64,000 bases of DNA, from positions 62,001-126,000 of the forward strand of contig NZ_LJWX01000001.1 in assembly GCF_001431705.1 (NCBI RefSeq). Reading direction: 5' to 3'. Both the position numbers and the translations under genes were made by a program. Position 1 is the stretch's first letter. Every line of letters starts with the position of its first letter. The notes beneath the pieces were generated by a model. That model saw only the letters and a program-made list of their open reading frames with translations. It searched no databases and had not been told where the DNA came from. This stretch comes from Ferrovum sp. JA12. GTDB taxonomy: Bacteria; Pseudomonadota; Gammaproteobacteria; Burkholderiales; Ferrovaceae. Positions 63,215-64,000 of this stretch are shown piece after piece.

Positions 63215-64000
63215 ATGTCGACCCACGTAGCGTGGTCGCTGGCCTGTCGACTGTTTCGGGGCGGCACGCCCATATTCCGAGGTGCGTTGTCACCAGCCGA
63301 GGTGACGGCCTGCGCCAGCCTGGGTGCAGCGATCAAGCCAACAGTCATCAGCCGCAACTTCGTGCTGTGCCCGTATTGCCAGCTGCAAAGCGGTCAGATC
63401 GTTGGTGACGGTAAAGGTGGACAGGTCTGCCAGTGCCCTGAATGCGGTCCCATCACGCTGACACCTGACGATCGGGCGGCGGTGATGTTGGACGAGGGGT
63501 GGCTGCGGTCAAAGCTGAGGATGGCCCTGGAAATCGAAAGCCGGGATGGCATCACCGACATTGCCGATGGTGTCTGGCGGTTGGGCGACGCACGGCGCTC
63601 GCCGGTGCTGCTGGCCAGGAGCCTGTACCGGCTGTGGTCCGACCCGTCCATCTTCGAGCGCGTCCGTATTGCCGGCGCCGAAATCCGGGTCATCGCGCCC
63701 AAGGCACCAGAGGTCCGTGGCAATCCGTTTGCGCTCGGCATTCAGTGGTTGCCGCTGGAGGAACGGTTCACGCTGTACGGCGGCGGGATTGCATTGATCG
63801 GATCAGATCCGTACCAGTCACCCATGATGGTGGCCGAGCCATGGGCCACGTACCTGGGCCCCTTCTCGGCAGACTTCAGGTGGGTATCGCTGGATGACTG
63901 GCCCCACGGTCCGATCCGCTGCACCGAAGGCCAGGCTGCCGTCTTCAAGGCGCTCTGGTCATTCAAGGGCGTCAAGGTCGACGCCGAGCGAGTGATGCTC
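63215..64000 (+). CDS. Zinc-ribbon protein, second gene of the unknown pair (right copy, cut by window end)
   Basis: The frame is open from the ATG at 63215 to the window end (262 codons). Two Cys pairs, CPYC at 52-55 and CPEC at 74-77 (with an extra Cys at 72), form a zinc ribbon. WRLGDARRSPVLLARSL follows, matching WRLGEFEHRRRR of the left copy, then a beta-rich domain with NPFALGIQWLPLEERFTLYG. A C-terminal winged-helix-like region begins at the edge (CTEGQAAVFKALW). It starts three bases after the previous stop. Same family as 4773-5747. Confidence 0.82.
   Translation, partial: MSTHVAWSLACRLFRGGTPIFRGALSPAEVTACASLGAAIKPTVISRNFVLCPYCQLQSGQIVGDGKGGQVCQCPECGPITLTPDDRAAVMLDEGWLRSKLRMALEIESRDGITDIADGVWRLGDARRSPVLLARSLYRLWSDPSIFERVRIAGAEIRVIAPKAPEVRGNPFALGIQWLPLEERFTLYGGGIALIGSDPYQSPMMVAEPWATYLGPFSADFRWVSLDDWPHGPIRCTEGQAAVFKALWSFKGVKVDAERVML

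Overview
This window has no rRNA, tRNA or core housekeeping block to fix the organism. Its high-GC coding, dTDP-rhamnose and O-antigen genes, RfaH-type regulator and HipBA and RES-Xre pairs suggest a gram-negative proteobacterium, most likely a betaproteobacterium (Burkholderiales or Rhodocyclales). That placement is inference. The window reads as a composite genomic island: a polysaccharide locus of about 34 kb between mobile-element modules.

Layout. (1) 1-6030: a module with a large serine recombinase (cut by the window edge), a DUF2924 protein, a small conserved ORF, a membrane protein, an ImmA/IrrE-like protease and an XRE repressor. All lie on the minus strand and diverge from a pair of unrecognised plus-strand genes plus a DUF2188 protein. 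(2) 6550-9430: a RES-Xre toxin-antitoxin pair, a double-HTH protein and small unknown genes. (3) 9444-43154: a co-oriented minus-strand polysaccharide locus. It holds ugd, manC, wzm/wzt, a methyltransferase, a CapK-like protein, a NodB-like protein, wecB and many glycosyltransferases. It also holds rmlBDAC with an embedded pgi, galU, and an epimerase/reductase, initiating transferase and WbpM-like dehydratase trio. An IS5-family element (26402-27580) interrupts it. Upstream lie an exact RfaH ops element and an RfaH-like gene. (4) 43991-54360: phage- or plasmid-like genes on the minus strand: two ParB/RepB-like proteins, a second serine recombinase, an HTH-RfaH fusion, holin-like and small membrane proteins, a tail-protein remnant, a PD-(D/E)XK exonuclease, an ssDNA-binding-like protein, a Sak4-like ATPase and an HTH protein. 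(5) 54536-57718: hipBA, with an ISNCY/IS1202-type element inserted just upstream of its promoter. (6) 57793-64000: a second copy of the first module, with a third serine recombinase, the same divergent layout, and the second member of the unknown pair cut by the window end.

How the parts work together. The polysaccharide genes can supply UDP-glucuronate, GDP-mannose, dTDP-rhamnose, UDP-ManNAc and probably UDP-QuiNAc, assemble a glycan on undecaprenyl phosphate, and export it by an ABC transporter. No Wzx or Wzy was seen. The ops element and RfaH-like protein imply that the long operon depends on processive antitermination.

The most interesting unexplained content is the twice-occurring XRE-ImmA / unknown-pair module. 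Its two unknown proteins (about 410 aa, and a zinc-ribbon protein of about 320 aa) keep their order and architecture in both copies although their sequences have diverged. Both copies keep a TTGACA promoter at the same place. The HTH-RfaH fusion gene is the second candidate.
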